Origin: Phytoseiulus persimilis
Lineage: Eukaryota; Arthropoda; Arachnida; Mesostigmata; Phytoseiidae
Reading direction: 5' to 3'
Assembly: GCA_037576195.1 (NCBI GenBank)
Contig: CM075103.1
Location: 3,410,001-3,474,000, forward strand
DNA: 64,000 bases
Both the position numbers and the translations under genes were made by a program. Shown in pieces: positions 45,100-57,109 of this stretch. Positions within the stretch are counted from its first letter, which is position 1. Every line of letters starts with the position of its first letter. Under the pieces are notes generated by a model. It made no database searches. It saw only the letters and a program-made list of their open reading frames with translations, and was not told the origin of the DNA.

Positions 45100-46055
45100 G
45101 TACTGCCCAGGGAGCGAGCCTCCCGGGAGGGAAGAAGGGGAGAATGTCGCTAACATCTCCTGCGAGCCATTCAACGAATAACAAATGACGATGATGCTCG
45201 GCCATCATCCCGCCCTGCTTATAATTATTTAGCTTTGTTAGCGAAGCGGAGACCACCGGCGGCAGCAGTCCGCCGACCAGAGAGTACGGGCATCGGGCGC
45301 GAGCTGGCTTGCAAGCAGGCACTTAATGGAGCGTGGACTCAGCGAAGGAACGAGCGAAAAAGAAGAGAACTACGTTAGTGTCGTCGCTTTCGACGCCGTG
45401 GTCGCCACCGCTGGTGGTGATTGCGACAACAACGACAGCATCTGCGTCACCGAGGGAAGCGAATCGACTCGCTGTCACTGCTCGCGGTTGCTCTTCGAGT
45501 TGGCGAACTCCATTCATCTTGACGCGAGCAGAGTGAGCCCGCGGTTCGCTCGAAAGCCATTCCGAACCATTCTCCCCTTCGCACGCCACCCCCTTGGTTC
45601 GTCCGAGCAGCTCTTCGGACAGCCCAGTGAGATCGTCGTCGCCCTGCGACAGCGCTCACGGGCACGGCGGGGAAAGGGGGGAGAACCGTTCGCCCAAGGG
45701 GCACTTGACTCGGCCGGAATCAGAAGGAAGTACAGATTCCCGAATCCCGATCCTCTAAAAAAATCTTCCGCACCATCACGGAGAGGCCGCCGTTCTGAAC
45801 CGCCAAACGAATGAGAAAAATATTCATAAGATATTGCACAAGCTTCTAGCCGCCAAGCTCGTCGTTTTCCATTTAGACGTGAAAACGTCGTTTCCTATGG
45901 CTTTGGTACACTCTGCTAGTACTTCGTCATTCATGTAACGAATTTTGAGGTTCCGGTCTGCCCTCAAACTTCGCTCGTCATGGACCGGAAACGCTTCACT
46001 TTTTCCGAAACATCACAGAGGGCCTGCCGAGATAACATAGGGGAAATCGGCCCCA
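45100..46055. other. no gene recognised
   Basis: A 162-codon ATG frame at 45326-45814 (plus) overlaps an 88-codon frame on the other strand in CG-rich DNA. It has no domain or usable splice sites and could equally be 5' regulatory DNA. I do not call it. Confidence 0.25.
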
Positions 46056-46060
46056 CCGAA

Positions 46061-46795
46061 AAATCGATTCTTGAAAACTCAAAATTCTCATATCTCGAGA
46101 ACCAGTGGGGCTACGATGCCGATGAAGAAGAACCGTTGTGAAGCTCTTTTCAAGGGCTACCGAACGCCGTAGGCAGCGGGTCCCAGGAACCTCCTCTCCA
46201 GTTGATGAAAATTAAAAACTCATTGCTTCACCCGGAAGGAGAAGGCTGGCGTTGTTTCTCAGATATCACTAGAAGTACTCTTCATGGTCTACTCGCAGGG
46301 CAAGTTTCATCCCGATTCCAGTTCGCCGAGATATCAACAGTTGAACATCGGCGGTGAAGCTGGTTTCCCGCAGATCGATCCCGGAATCACCCCTCCCGGA
46401 CTCGGAAAAGTATGCTCGGATAGGTCCCGGAATCATCCCTGATCATACTGACTCACTGACCATACTGCTGGGGGTCAATGGGGGTAATTCCGGGACCAAT
46501 CTGAGCATTCTTCAACGAGTCTGGGAGGGTGATTCCGGGATCGATCTGACCATTATTTCCAAATAGATTACTTGATTCGATGATTTCTATTCATTTTAAT
46601 GCTGAGTTTCATGGGAGCCCTGAGGAAAACCCGCTTCATCGCCGATGTTCAGCCATTGATATCTCGGCCCCGCAAACTCGCATCGGGATGAAACGTGTCC
46701 TGCGAGTAGACGAGAAGCTTCACCAGGGTTTTTTCAACGACGCTGTAGCTCCACTGCTTCTCGAGATAGAGAGTTTCGGTCAGAAATTCCGCAAT
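46061..46795. mobile_element. foldback element with nested inverted repeats
   Basis: The two halves are inverted copies with insertions. Outer blocks near 46061-46110 pair with 46745-46795 (CTCGAGAACCAGTGGGGCTAC against a diverged complement). Middle blocks near 46285-46365 pair with 46640-46725 (TCTACTCGCAGG, GTTTCATCCCGAT and CGAGATATCAA shared). The inner blocks hold the 44-base unit in opposite orientations. The outer end resembles the left-end element at 120-180. It has no coding capacity and behaves like a non-autonomous foldback or MITE relative of the left-end elements. Ends and target-site duplication were not resolved. Confidence 0.6.
46370..46556. repeat. inverted pair of the 44-base-family repeat
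   Basis: The stretch 46373-46452, beginning AGATCGATCCCGGAATCACC, pairs with 46463-46556, which ends GGTGATTCCGGGATCGATCT. Each arm is about two units of the repeat found at 27.2-27.4 kb. Here the arms meet head to head instead of in tandem. Confidence 0.7.
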
Positions 46796-46799
46796 CTCT

Positions 46800-47086
46800 G
46801 TCCACATTAGAATGGCGCGCCCGTGAACCTCAAGTGGTGCTCAGAAGGCGGAGAGCTGAAAGCTTGGGGCCACCGAAGCAACCGAAGAAGATTTCGATAA
46901 TTGCTCCACACATCGCCCCTCGAGATTGAGAGGAAGATCATGTCCGGTGCGCGACTGATTTCACCAAGGACTCAAAGCAAATACTCTACGTTTTCACGCT
47001 AAACAAGCGGCAGTGTGTAATACTACCAACCCAAAGTTTTTTTATTGAATCGGGGATCGTAGCTGCCTGGACAAGTCTGCTCCTTG
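46800..47086. other. no gene recognised
   Basis: Nothing supportable seen. Confidence 0.3.
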
Positions 47087-47335
47087 CTACGGATGGTTGT
47101 CAAGAATAACAACTAGAGAATGTCCTCGGAAGGTGGCAGTTCCTTTGTCCGATTGGGAACGTCGAAGCTTTGAGGCTGACATGCTCAACGACACTCTCAA
47201 CTCGCGGGGCTCCTGCCAATTCGAATCAAGGACGAAAGCCTGATTGCTGACCTTGTTCCGCCTGTCCGCAGACTTCCCGAGCGGGAAATTCCAATCCCGG
47301 TTGGTCACACCGACCAGGATTGCGTTAACCTCCAT
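47087..47335 (-). CDS. unidentified open frame
   Basis: A minus-strand ATG frame of about 82 codons (starting MEVNAILVGVTNRDWNFPLG) has protein-like composition and fairly high C/G third positions in its central part. It ends at a TAG at 47087-47089. I see no signal peptide, membrane span or family. It might be a fragment of a decayed element or chance. Confidence 0.2.
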   Translation of the reverse strand: MEVNAILVGVTNRDWNFPLGKSADRRNKVSNQAFVLDSNWQEPRELRVSLSMSASKLRRSQSDKGTATFRGHSLVVILDNHP

Positions 47336-47694
47336 TATATCGAATCTCGATTGCATCAACTTGAAATTATGAAATTTTCGATTACATGAGATTCCCCGGA
47401 ATCAGCTCTGGATGATATCAATATTGATGGTTGCGATTCTCGACTATCATAGCGACTATTATATCAACCATTATCGAGAACTATCGTTGGCGTAACCGAG
47501 GCTCTTCTGTAACCCCGGATTATTGCCGCTAGAACAAACCGTCCGGGATTCCACAACTTTCCGATGATACTGAGAAGGATGGATTATATTGAACTTTGAT
47601 GGACGGAAACAATCCGCGAAGATCCAATCTTTTCAGAAAAATCTTCACAGATTTGGGAACCATGTTGATTGCGTAGTGAAAAAATCGCTACGAT

Positions 47695-47716
47695 GATCAT
47701 TATCATCATCATCATA
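47695..47716 (+). repeat. ATC trinucleotide repeat
   Basis: Short ATC/ATT microsatellite of about seven units. Confidence 0.85.
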
Positions 47717-47719
47717 CCC

Positions 47720-49595
47720 TTGCCCCTACCCCACAGAAAGCTAGGTACGTCCGTGTCTGCGGCTGGGGCCGTGTTCCAGGAGTTTCAACATTCGCGTCCC
47801 TCGAGCCAATCAGTGCAGCGAGACGGCAATCGTTCCGCCGAAAGCTGCTCGCTTGTGGACCGAGGGGCCTAGACCGAGTTTTCTAGTTTTCCACCACACG
47901 TCACGCGCGTTTCAGAAACCTCTCGCAAGTGTTCTTCAAACCAGCTGCTCATTCTCGTGAACCATCTCCTGACCGTCGCGCGGGAGCGGAACCAAGACGA
48001 GAAACGGCTTTGTGGACAGGTTCTTGAGAGACTTCTACCATCTCTCAAACCGGGAGCTATTCAACAGCGACGAGAAAACGCTGTCTGCAGTTCCAAAAGA
48101 CGGAGTGGTAATTCTTTCCGAGGGGGTCCAAGTCCTTCCCGTTAGGGCTCCCATTCTCGGGATGGGTGTCTCTCCGACTTACTCTCTTTCATGGTTGAGG
48201 TCTCTCGAGAGATAGCGCGGTCTCTCCAATACGAGAAATGCTACTCACGTCGCCCATTGTAGAATCCTTCCAAGAAAGATGGCGTTGGTAAGTTTTTAAC
48301 TCAGCCGCTGGCAACAAGAATTTGTCCGGCGCGCTACAGTGGCCGGTCGACCAACAAACGGACGAGCCCAGCGTGCAAACTCCTAGCGAGACGTCGTAAT
48401 TCAAGACGCGAATGTTCCCGATGCGGAGCGCGCGCACCTGGAAAGAAACTCGGGAGTCCGGCGGCCCGCCCGGGCCCAGTCACACATCGTGAGGGGAGCG
48501 AGCTCTCGACCGAGGCGGTTCCAGCTTAGCTGAACGAGAGACGCGGCATCAGAATGCAACGTTCGAGTTCACTTTTGTCGGCTGCGCTGTTCCCGTTTGT
48601 GATCGTTGCACACAAACTCGATCGCGAGAGCCGGGGCCAGACTGAGACAAGAGAAAGCTCCCGCCACTGGCATCTGGCTCCTTTAAGATAGACAGGCGGG
48701 GAACGTTTTATGAAGATAAGCCTTGCTCCTGTTTGAACCGTGAAACAGAGGCGAGGATGATTCCCACACATATCTGTGTCGGCTGCGACTTCTCGTCCGC
48801 TCGGAAGACTTCGGAGAGCGCGTTTTCGCCAAGGTCCCTCCGATTCTTCTCGTAGAAAGGCTGTAAACGGACACTTTTACTGCGGTGGCAACTAGGGCGA
48901 GATAGTGAGGAGTCGGGGGAAAATCGACAGAAGAGCTGCGGAAATCGTGGAAGCGGACCTCTGCAGATCTCTACCGATATTTCGTGGATGCTGCAGGAGT
49001 GGATCTGCAATCCAGCAGGCTTTGGTTGCGATTTATATCGCGCTGCGACAATAAACTCGGCTAATCTAAGGGATCCTAGCGGTGGAGAGGGACAACGGTG
49101 ACTTCTCCCTCTGTGCTTCAATTGCTCTTTACGACGTAGCTTTGCGCCTTTGTCTCGTCATGCAGAAGGAATACCCGGCCTCAGGCAGCTTCGTCCAAAC
49201 CTCTTCTGACACCAAGGCAACTTATTCTTAATGGTCACGGATGAAAGCGCAAAAACGTAGAAGCGAAGGCGTTGTGAGGACTCTGAATCGAAGTTCGCCT
49301 CAGAGAAACTTTTTCCGGTCGAGGCTGAGAGGAACAATCTCCCGCGGATCAGAGAAAGGAAGATTACGCTCAGAATCTCACAATGGGCCTCAGAAGATGC
49401 CAGACCCGCGGCCGAGACCGGGAACCAGAGCAGAGGCATGGCGTCAAGCTTCCTAGTGCTCTGAGTCCTGGAGATATCGAGAGGTATCCTGCGGGTCAGC
49501 TTGAAGGTATTCGCGGAGGTGAACCATTAAGGGTGCTCCGATCGTCTGACTGGGTGTGCTTGGAAACTTCTCGGGACTCGTTCGACGCGGGTCCT
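47720..49595. other. no gene recognised
   Basis: At 48279 an ATG in ideal context (AAGATGG) is followed after three codons by GTAAGT, which could be the start of a gene whose next exon I could not find. Frames up to 137 codons (48708-49121, minus) show no domain. Confidence 0.25.
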
Positions 49596-49603
49596 TTCTA
49601 GTT

Positions 49604-49981
49604 CAGTGATGCTCAACCCTTAGCCATGTTGCCCGGAAGGGGGGTAGCGGATTCTTGGAGGTCATCGAGTATTTTCTTGGACCATGTCATGGTATCAGGT
49701 TTTCAAAGAAGCCCGTGCGGTTTTCTACTCTGTATCCTGCCATCAGAACCGTATGCGCTTCTTTGACGACCCAACACATATTTAGATATTCACGAACGAG
49801 TCGAGAAGAATCCTGTGTAACACATGGAAATCATGAAACTCGGAGCGAGTCCAAAAGTCCTCTTTACTTCAGCATCAAATTGCTCGTGTATTTTATTGGA
49901 ATTTGTGACGGAGTTCAGCGGCTATGACTTCCCCATTTAGCGTGAGGGGGACCTCGCGCCGAAAAAGGTTGACAACCACTG
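49604..49981. mobile_element. short hAT-type transposon (MITE)
   Basis: The 378-base element starts CAGTGATGCTCAACCC and ends AGGTTGACAACCACTG, imperfect inverted repeats close to the CAGTGGTTCTCAACC ends common in hAT elements of animals. The flanks TTCTAGTT and TGCTAATT agree at 6 of 8 positions, fitting the 8-base target duplication of hAT transposons and its usual CTAG-like core. There is no transposase frame, so it is non-autonomous. Confidence 0.7.
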
Positions 49982-49984
49982 TGC

Positions 49985-50773
49985 TAATTGGTTCGGCGTA
50001 CGAAAAACGCATTAATAGGGAGCATCCCTTTGTTTTCCGGCTGAACCTCTCAGCCAGCCCTCAGAAGTGTCCCGGGATCACCTTTCGGTATTGCTTCAGT
50101 AACACTCCCTATCGCCTCGCAAATCCCATTGCGGGCGGTGGGCTTGGGTCTTACGATGGTTCAGATTTAACTCTGATATAAATTGAATCCTCTTTTTACC
50201 ACAATAGGGAGCATCCAGAAGCGAGTTTGTAGTTGGCCCCCATGAAGTGCTTCACGTTGCCTAGTCTGGATGTCGGAGATGGCGGATGATTGTCTCTCTC
50301 AGAACAATCCTCAAGGAGAAGTCTCTCACAATGTGTTCAGCGTCACTTTCCTCGGGAGAAATAGATGGAAGGAATGGACGGGTTGCAGGAGAAAAACACT
50401 CACTTCGGCAATGGTCATGGCCGTACCTTATCAGCGTTCCATCACAAGGATAAATCCATCAGATCGTCGTTCTCGCTCTCGATCCAGAGATATATAGACG
50501 TTGATGGAAACTGACAAACCCATATTTGATGGCAACATCAGTCTACCGGTTGATCCATGACGGAAACAAAGATGTGTCAGGGAACGGTGCCTCGGAGTTC
50601 GTTGTTGCAATAATGAGTTCGACGGAGGAGGGTTCAGAAGCTTCCCTTCGAAATGTTCAACCACGGCCGCTCGTAGGATCGAGGCAACAGGAACGAACAT
50701 TCATTCAATTCGAGTCCTCTGGATTCGCCGAATTTCCCAAACACGCGAATGTCTTCCTGTTCCTTGAACATCA
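49985..50773. other. no gene recognised
   Basis: Short overlapping frames only; no domain, repeat or splice pair that I can support. Confidence 0.3.
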
Positions 50774-51595
50774 GTGAGGATCGTTTCCATTCGCACTTTC
50801 TCCTCTCGAACGCTCGACTCGAATCGCCCGCGGCCGGTCTGTCGTTGGGTTTCTCGCTCGGCTGACGCTGTCGATCTGAGGGCTCCTGAAGCAGCGCAAG
50901 TGCTCTGGGACCCCCACCCCCACGCCCCTCCTGATTGGAGGGAGAGGGCTGCTTTAATTACGTACTCCTCACTTCTCGGACGAAGCAGAGGACAGCCAGC
51001 AGAACCCGACTTCGTTCGCCAGGTTTCTCCCCCGGCGTCGGCGAGAAAACGCATCGATTCCATCCTCCCATTCTGTTTTCCTTTGCATCCCTTCTACAAT
51101 GCCTTCTACCGACTACGTTCAGGTCCGGGAAGCATTGCTACAGCATGTGTGTATGTACAAGGTTCGCTGAGCAACTTTGGAGCACACAATCACGGCACGA
51201 ATAATCTTGTGGAAGGTGAGAAACTACGAAATCGGTTCAAAACTTGAGTTGTTTTTCGCCCAGGCTACCCTCTTCTGTGTGACGAAAAACTTGGTCTCCG
51301 ATTTCGGACCATCAGAAACTTTATGAGGCAAACTCACTTTTCACGATTTTTTAACGGTGGCACGTTCCCCTCGGAGTGTGCTATCATCGATGTTTCTACC
51401 ACAAAGGACTCCCGTTTCCTTCAGGAACACCCGTTCGGGGGCCTCCCCGTACCCCGCAGAAACAAGACGCTTCCCTTACCACCGGGAGCTACGAGGAATT
51501 ATCCCGCTCGTTATCAGCGCCGACTCGATCCTCCCTCGTGGCGTTATCGCCGTCAATGGAAGAAATCTTATGAATTCCGCCGAGACATCGTTTAG
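50774..51595 (+). CDS. candidate two-exon coding region, unidentified
   Basis: A frame open from 50774 reaches GGAAG followed by GTGAGA at 51215. After a 48-base intron ending GTTTTTCGCCCAG it continues in phase from 51264 to a TAG at 51593-51595, about 257 codons in all, without an ATG at its start. Against it, a different frame (51357-51605) over the second exon also reads like protein and contains RGVIAVNGRNLMNSAE, which loosely resembles the end of a PDZ domain. The intron is very short. One of the two readings may be real; I cannot choose. Confidence 0.25.
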
Positions 51596-51605
51596 ATTGC
51601 TCTGA

Positions 51606-54260
51606 AAATACGACCGGGACCAAGATAACAGCAATTAGAAGATTCGAGACGCCGCAGCTCCCCCGCAGTCGGTTACACCGGCACAGAGTGGTATTATCTG
51701 CGCCGCTCGCTGCGTTGAGACGCCCATGCTGAGCTCTCCGATGATGGGAGGTATCGTCACAAAACGAAGTCATCGCTGGAGCCCAAACCATGCAACCAGT
51801 TCCGAGTTCAGCCAGGATCAGGAATGCTCCGCCACTCGCTACCACTTCGCGGACACCGAGACCGATTAATTAGCATCGTCACTTATGTCCCGTCAGAGAT
51901 AACGTGAAGAAGAAGACCCAAATCTCAAGGTCACGAAAAACGTTTCGCTGGAGCAAAAAGATAACCACGCAAGATGGTCAATTGAAATCGTCTCTCCGAT
52001 CGAACATCGGACGCAATGGCGTCGTAAGCCGGGTATTAGTCGACAGCGTGTCAAGCTGAATTAGCATAGCGCAGCGAGACCGGTTGCCTGTAATGGAGTC
52101 GTCCGTCGCCCCATCATTCATAAAACCGACAGAAACCGAGCCGCGAAGAACAGCCGGCCGACAATGTTTTGTTTTCCTCACGAACGAACAACGCCCGCTC
52201 CGATTCGGCCCAGATCTGCTCCAGCCAATTCATTAGACATCTCCAGACCAGATAACGAATGGAAAATCACTCCCGGCAGGGTCTGCCGAGTTCCACGACT
52301 GGGAATGGTAGCTCGAGTTGCTTGACATCTCACGAAGTTTTTCCCTCCTGAAAATGTGCCCCGTGGGGAAAACGGAGTTTTGTGCTTCTCAGACGACGGA
52401 AACCTTCATCGACACTCGGCGGCACTGGGGGCTGAGCATTCCACGAGAAATATTCTGAAGGCTCCCTCAGTTTACTCAGTTCTTATGATATGAGCAGGCC
52501 GACTAGCGAGCTGACCGGGCTGTTGCGAGAATGCACGACGTCGAGGCCCCTAGCGTGCAGCTTTCGGGAAGCGCTCTGGTAAAAGAGGGAGCTGTTGTTG
52601 GACTTTTAATGAAGCTGATCCGAGTATTAAGAAAACTATCGACTCTTTCTCTCGCGTTCGCTCTTATACTGCTCGCGTGCTCACCCATCTGTCCATGCGT
52701 CCATGCGATGACAGACCCTTCTTCTCGGCTGGCATGAACGACCCCGGGATCCGACGGCGTCGGCTCGAGCCCCCCGGTGTCCCCGCAGTCTGACGAATAC
52801 CCGTGTTTTGCTAATGAACGAACCGGCGGAAAAAGCTTCAGCAGCTGTTGCTAGGGCTTCGCTTTCAGCCCGACTGCTCGTTCGGAGCCCCGTCAGTTGT
52901 TTGTCACTTAATGTCATCATCAGCTTGGTCCGTGCGCTCTTCATATCGTGGCTCCACTTCACCTGGTATCATTCCTTCCTGACTGCTTCCTCATCGCGAC
53001 CAGGCGACTTCGGGCCAAGCTCCGAAGATTCGAGCTCGGGATAAGGTCGAAAAATGTATGCGTATTCAGAGATTCCGGCTTCTTCGAACTCCTGGAATTC
53101 TCTGAATCTCTCAGGACATTTTCCCATTTTCCAGAGAGGGGATCCGGCTCCCTCGGAGACTGCGGCGTCAGGGGTGACGAGAGGGGACACTCGCGACTCG
53201 CTAGACTCCAGCCTCAGATTGGCTAGGGGAGGGGTGACTCGAAAATAATGACGATCTAAGTGATATTATATCTGTTACCTCTTCCATTAGGGAGCGGGAA
53301 TGGGGGGCAGACTCCTCTGTGTCTTGCAGGCTTCCTTCCTTTCTCTGTGGGGTGAAGCTTATGAAAAGCAATATTTCACGCTGTTGCTGTATCTATAGTG
53401 AGTGGGGAGGGCGCCAGAGTCTATTAAGCGACCGCTTCTATTGACACTGTGTTGCTCTCCGTTAGAAGGTGCTAATATCAGTGGTCAACGAAGCCGCGTC
53501 TTTCCAGCCGGCTCCGCTGAGGACTCTCGGTCGGACAGCGGAATTATTATCAGAGTTCGTCCCAGATGGAGATGCACGGCAGGACATTGCAGCGGGAGTC
53601 CGGACAACGACCTTCATACATTTTCGAGACATACAGCGGCCCGCTGCCGCTCGCGTCGCTGGAAAATTCGGCGAGAGATGCTTCGTAGAGCAGAGACGGA
53701 GCGATGGTGACAGAAAATCTGAAATTCAAATTCGATTCCCCAGTGACCCACACGGCCCACCTAGCAGGAGCGTGTCTGCGATCAATTCCAATTTCAAGGC
53801 CCTTCAGAGCTGTCATGCACCTGACAACGCAAGAAGCGAAGCACATGATGCGCAAACGACCAAACAACACCGAGCAGCGTTCTGGCCTCCTCCTTTCTAC
53901 CTTGCGGCAGTGTAGGACTTATGAGCGTCGCATCTCTCTCCCCACTTGAGCCTGCTCGCCGTCTTGTGGAAGCTGCCACCGAGCTCAAAAGTTCGCCAAC
54001 CTGGTTCTGGCGCTGTTCGTGCAACCGGAAACTCGGAAACAAAAGAGGAACCGCGGCAATTCGGGACGACGAAATCATCTGAGTACTCTGGACGAAATTC
54101 CAGTTGCTTTCCGCGCTCGTAGCCATCACTCGAAAGAAGAAGCCTCATTCCGGCGAAAAGCTGAGCGAGTTCTTAGATATGCATGTATTCGCAAGTCACC
54201 GAAGCCATCTGGCAGGAATCCGTTTCTATTGCGGGTCATATCCGATAAGCTTGAGAAAAT
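51606..54260. other. no gene recognised; possible signal peptide
   Basis: At 52609-52737 (plus) a 42-codon ATG frame has a basic start, a hydrophobic core and a signal-peptidase-like end (LSLAFALILLACSP, then CVHA), but a weak start context and no recognisable mature part. Other frames overlap without domains. Confidence 0.25.
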
Positions 54261-54704
54261 ATGATCGATGAGATTGTTGACCGAATTCTTCGCGCTCGGA
54301 CACAACTGGGTCGAGGATCCCCCACCTTCAGCACCATCGCAAATCAGCAAAGAAACTGCGCCATGGAACTTTCACAAGGTGAGACCCTGTTATAGCAGTA
54401 TTGACTCCGTTATCAACTCACATGTTGGCTTCTAGCATAGCTCATGGTTGATGCTCTGTGAGATGTGAAATCTTCGGATCGCTCTGATGGTTTAGGGTCA
54501 CTGACGGTAGCGTCGAAGGCTGGCTCTGGATTCAATTATAATCTGTCGAGGTCTAGAAGGCGCAGCTCAGTGAGTTATTCGATTCGAATTCCAGAGCGGG
54601 GAATCCTGAGTTCGATCGCAAATGAGACGCTTGATGTGCAAATCACAGATCATCCGGGCTTGCACTCATCTGAAGATGGGGAACCGGTACAGCCAGAGAA
54701 TTGA
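54261..54704 (+). CDS. candidate two-exon small protein, unidentified
   Basis: An ATG at 54261 opens 39 codons plus one base (MIDEIVDRILRARTQLGRGS, later TIANQQRNCAMELSQ) up to a strong donor (CAAG followed by GTGAGA). After a 117-base intron ending GATGGTTTAG the frame resumes in phase at 54496 and runs to a TGA at 54702-54704, giving about 108 residues. The second part is serine- and arginine-rich (SRSRRRSSVSYSIRIPERG). An in-frame TGA lies just upstream of the ATG. The acceptor tract is only moderate, and a different frame (54622-54825) competes over the end of exon 2. No family is recognised. Confidence 0.35.
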
Positions 54705-54829
54705 ATTTGTACCGGAATTCGACGCTCACGATTTCAGATGCCTTGGTGCTCCGAGGCCACGACTTGGCCGGTTGGTGGATGCCGGTGTTTATGCTGCCCT
54801 TAAATGTCGCGATGATTCTCGATGACAAC

Positions 54830-56960
54830 AACCCAACCAGGATCAGAATCTCGAATATATCTGCGAACTATACCTGATAGGTTTCTGATGAAATTGAGCG
54901 ATATCGGATCACCCACTCGTTCCGGAACTCATGCTATTCGAACACTTTCTCGTTCAGCGATGGAAAATTTGCCTTCTGTTCCACAGTTCCCTCCCACGGT
55001 CCTGTGCGAAGGCAGCGGAGAAAACAGCGCTATTTAGATAACACTGCGCGTCGCTTCTTTTTCTTCCTCTCGAAGTTCTCCCTTCAAACAGCATCTTCCT
55101 CTGGGGACCTCTCGAAAGGAACGTTGGCTCAACATCTGCCGGGCTCCAGCTGCAGGAGCAGTTTGCAGAGCGTCTTCTGCAAAACTTTAATCGTGATGTT
55201 GCTGTCCTCTGCGTTACGACGACGTCGTTGCCCCGTTGCAACGAAGACCGTTTCAGAGCAGCGGTGAAATTTCCCTCAACGATGCACGGTGTGAGGCGTA
55301 AACAACCGAACCCCCGGACGAACAGATGACGGCTCCAACGACGTGTCTTCATTGCTGTTCTGAACTGCTCGTTTGGGCTGCCGAACATGTTCCACAAATC
55401 CCCTCGTTCTCGCTTTCCAGGCAGTGCCTCCTTCTCGGAGACAACACCGAGAGAAGTCATTGCGCGGCAACTGCTCGGCAAGCTTCGGCGATGGCTCCGT
55501 TAAGAAGAGGCGAAACGAACGCCAGCTGGTCGGCATAACATGGACTCGTTCCGTGGCTTGATTAGCTGGCGATTTGAGGGTCGAGCGGAGTGACGGGAGA
55601 CCGGCCGGCTCCGCATCCGGAAACCGTTCGGGATTCCGGACGCTGTTCCGCATTCCTGGTGCCCGGAATGACCCGTGCGCCCGGATTCTCGGCCGAAGAC
55701 TCCGACGGCAAACGGATCCTGAGTCCCAATCAGATAATAATCAACGCTATTATCATGAAACTCTGATTACTGGACCCTGGCCAGATCTGACAGGAATCAC
55801 AACACCGCATCGGAGTCGGTCGGGCCAGTCGCTAATTCCGGGCAGCTTGGAGCAGTTCTGCCGAACGGAGCGGAAGTAACGACTCGTCGGTCGCAATCGA
55901 TGTCTCTGAGATTTCGGAAGTTTCTTCAAACCCTCGTTGTTCGATGTTTCTGCTTCTCGCCCTGGCACAATAAAGATTTCCAATATTTTCCTTTTAGCGT
56001 TCCTCTTTGCCGGGGGCAAGGTCAGATAGTGTTCGTATCTTTGTTTGTCCCGTTCGAATTGAATACTTCCCTCACCGAACTTGCCTCAGACCGTGGTGCG
56101 TCTATTTGCGAAGCCCACGTGAATAACTACGATCGAGTTCGGCCTCCCCATCGATATGATGCTCCGGTTGCGAGATCACGAGACACGTCGATGAGACCTC
56201 GGGGAATTCTCCGGGAGTCCCGAGCGTGACCACGTGACATCACGCGTGGAACGTGCGATTTCGAATCGTTTCCGATTCTGGCGTGCTGAAAGCGGCCGCA
56301 CAAAGCCGACCTCTGGTCGAAGTTGTTCTCGACTCAACGCAGCTGTCCAAGGTCAGCTCCCGTCCCATATACGGCGTTCCAATATTCAAATACGGACTCC
56401 TATGCAAATAGCGCGCATCTCGGACCCGCGAACGAGCGCGGAGAGAAAATGCAAAAGCGACGTCTCGCCTTTTCGTCGGCGCGCTCTTTGTCGCCGGCGA
56501 CGCGGTGTCGTCGTCATCAACGTGGCGTGCCTGGGGTCTGAGCGGACGAATCGTGCTCGGACATTTTAATGTCGGCGCCCCGCTCACCGGAACCGGAAAA
56601 GTCTCAATCGAGGCAGGAGATGGCTTCTTGATCGTCTTCTCGACTTTATCGGTCCCGCCGATTTCCGTGAGCGACGCCGCTGTTTTTCATTTATTCGTGT
56701 TTCCGCTTCCCCAACCCGTCTTTCCCGAGGTTTGGCCAGACTCGTTCAGACCTTGGAGAGCTATTGTGGAGCCTGAGGTGCCAAGAAGCCCTGATCCTAG
56801 CGGCATATTCCCCGGACTCTAGCTCGGGGTTTGATATTCTTTTTGGACTCCGTCGCGGAAGACGCAACCTTTTGAGACCATATCGCAGTGAAGGCTCATG
56901 CTGTTGCTGTGCTCCTCGAGGAGGACGCCGCTGGCTGGAGCGTCTCCTGTTCTATTGGCC
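54830..56960. other. no gene recognised
   Basis: Overlapping frames up to 175 codons (54954-55481, minus) without domains. I see no repeats. Confidence 0.25.
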
Positions 56961-56969
56961 CTGAGTCAG

Positions 56970-57107
56970 CAAAAAGTTTCCGAACAACTCAATCAGCGAT
57001 CTTGGAGCGTACACGACGAAATTCTGAAGCGACCCGGGAGCTGCTGCGAGAGTTTCCATCGACTCGACGTCCTGGGAGCGCGCCTCACTAAATTAGCACT
57101 TGAGTGA
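56970..57107 (+). CDS. possible short terminal exon, unidentified
   Basis: After an acceptor-like CTGTTCTATTGGCCCTGAGTCAG, 45 codons (QKVSEQLNQRSWSVHDEIL, later HRLDVLGARLTKLALE) run to a TGA. The peptide looks amphipathic and helical. The acceptor's pyrimidine tract is interrupted, and two other frames are open over the same bases. Confidence 0.2.
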   Translation, partial: QKVSEQLNQRSWSVHDEILKRPGSCCESFHRLDVLGARLTKLALE

Positions 57108-57109
57108 GT

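Noticed and set aside
45326-45814. 162-codon ATG frame
   Set aside because: In CG-rich DNA with a competing antisense frame. No recognisable domain and a disordered composition; it could be a 5' regulatory region.
52609-52737. 42-codon secreted peptide with a signal sequence
   Set aside because: Weak start context, no recognisable mature peptide and no donor to extend it. Hydrophobic short frames like this arise by chance.
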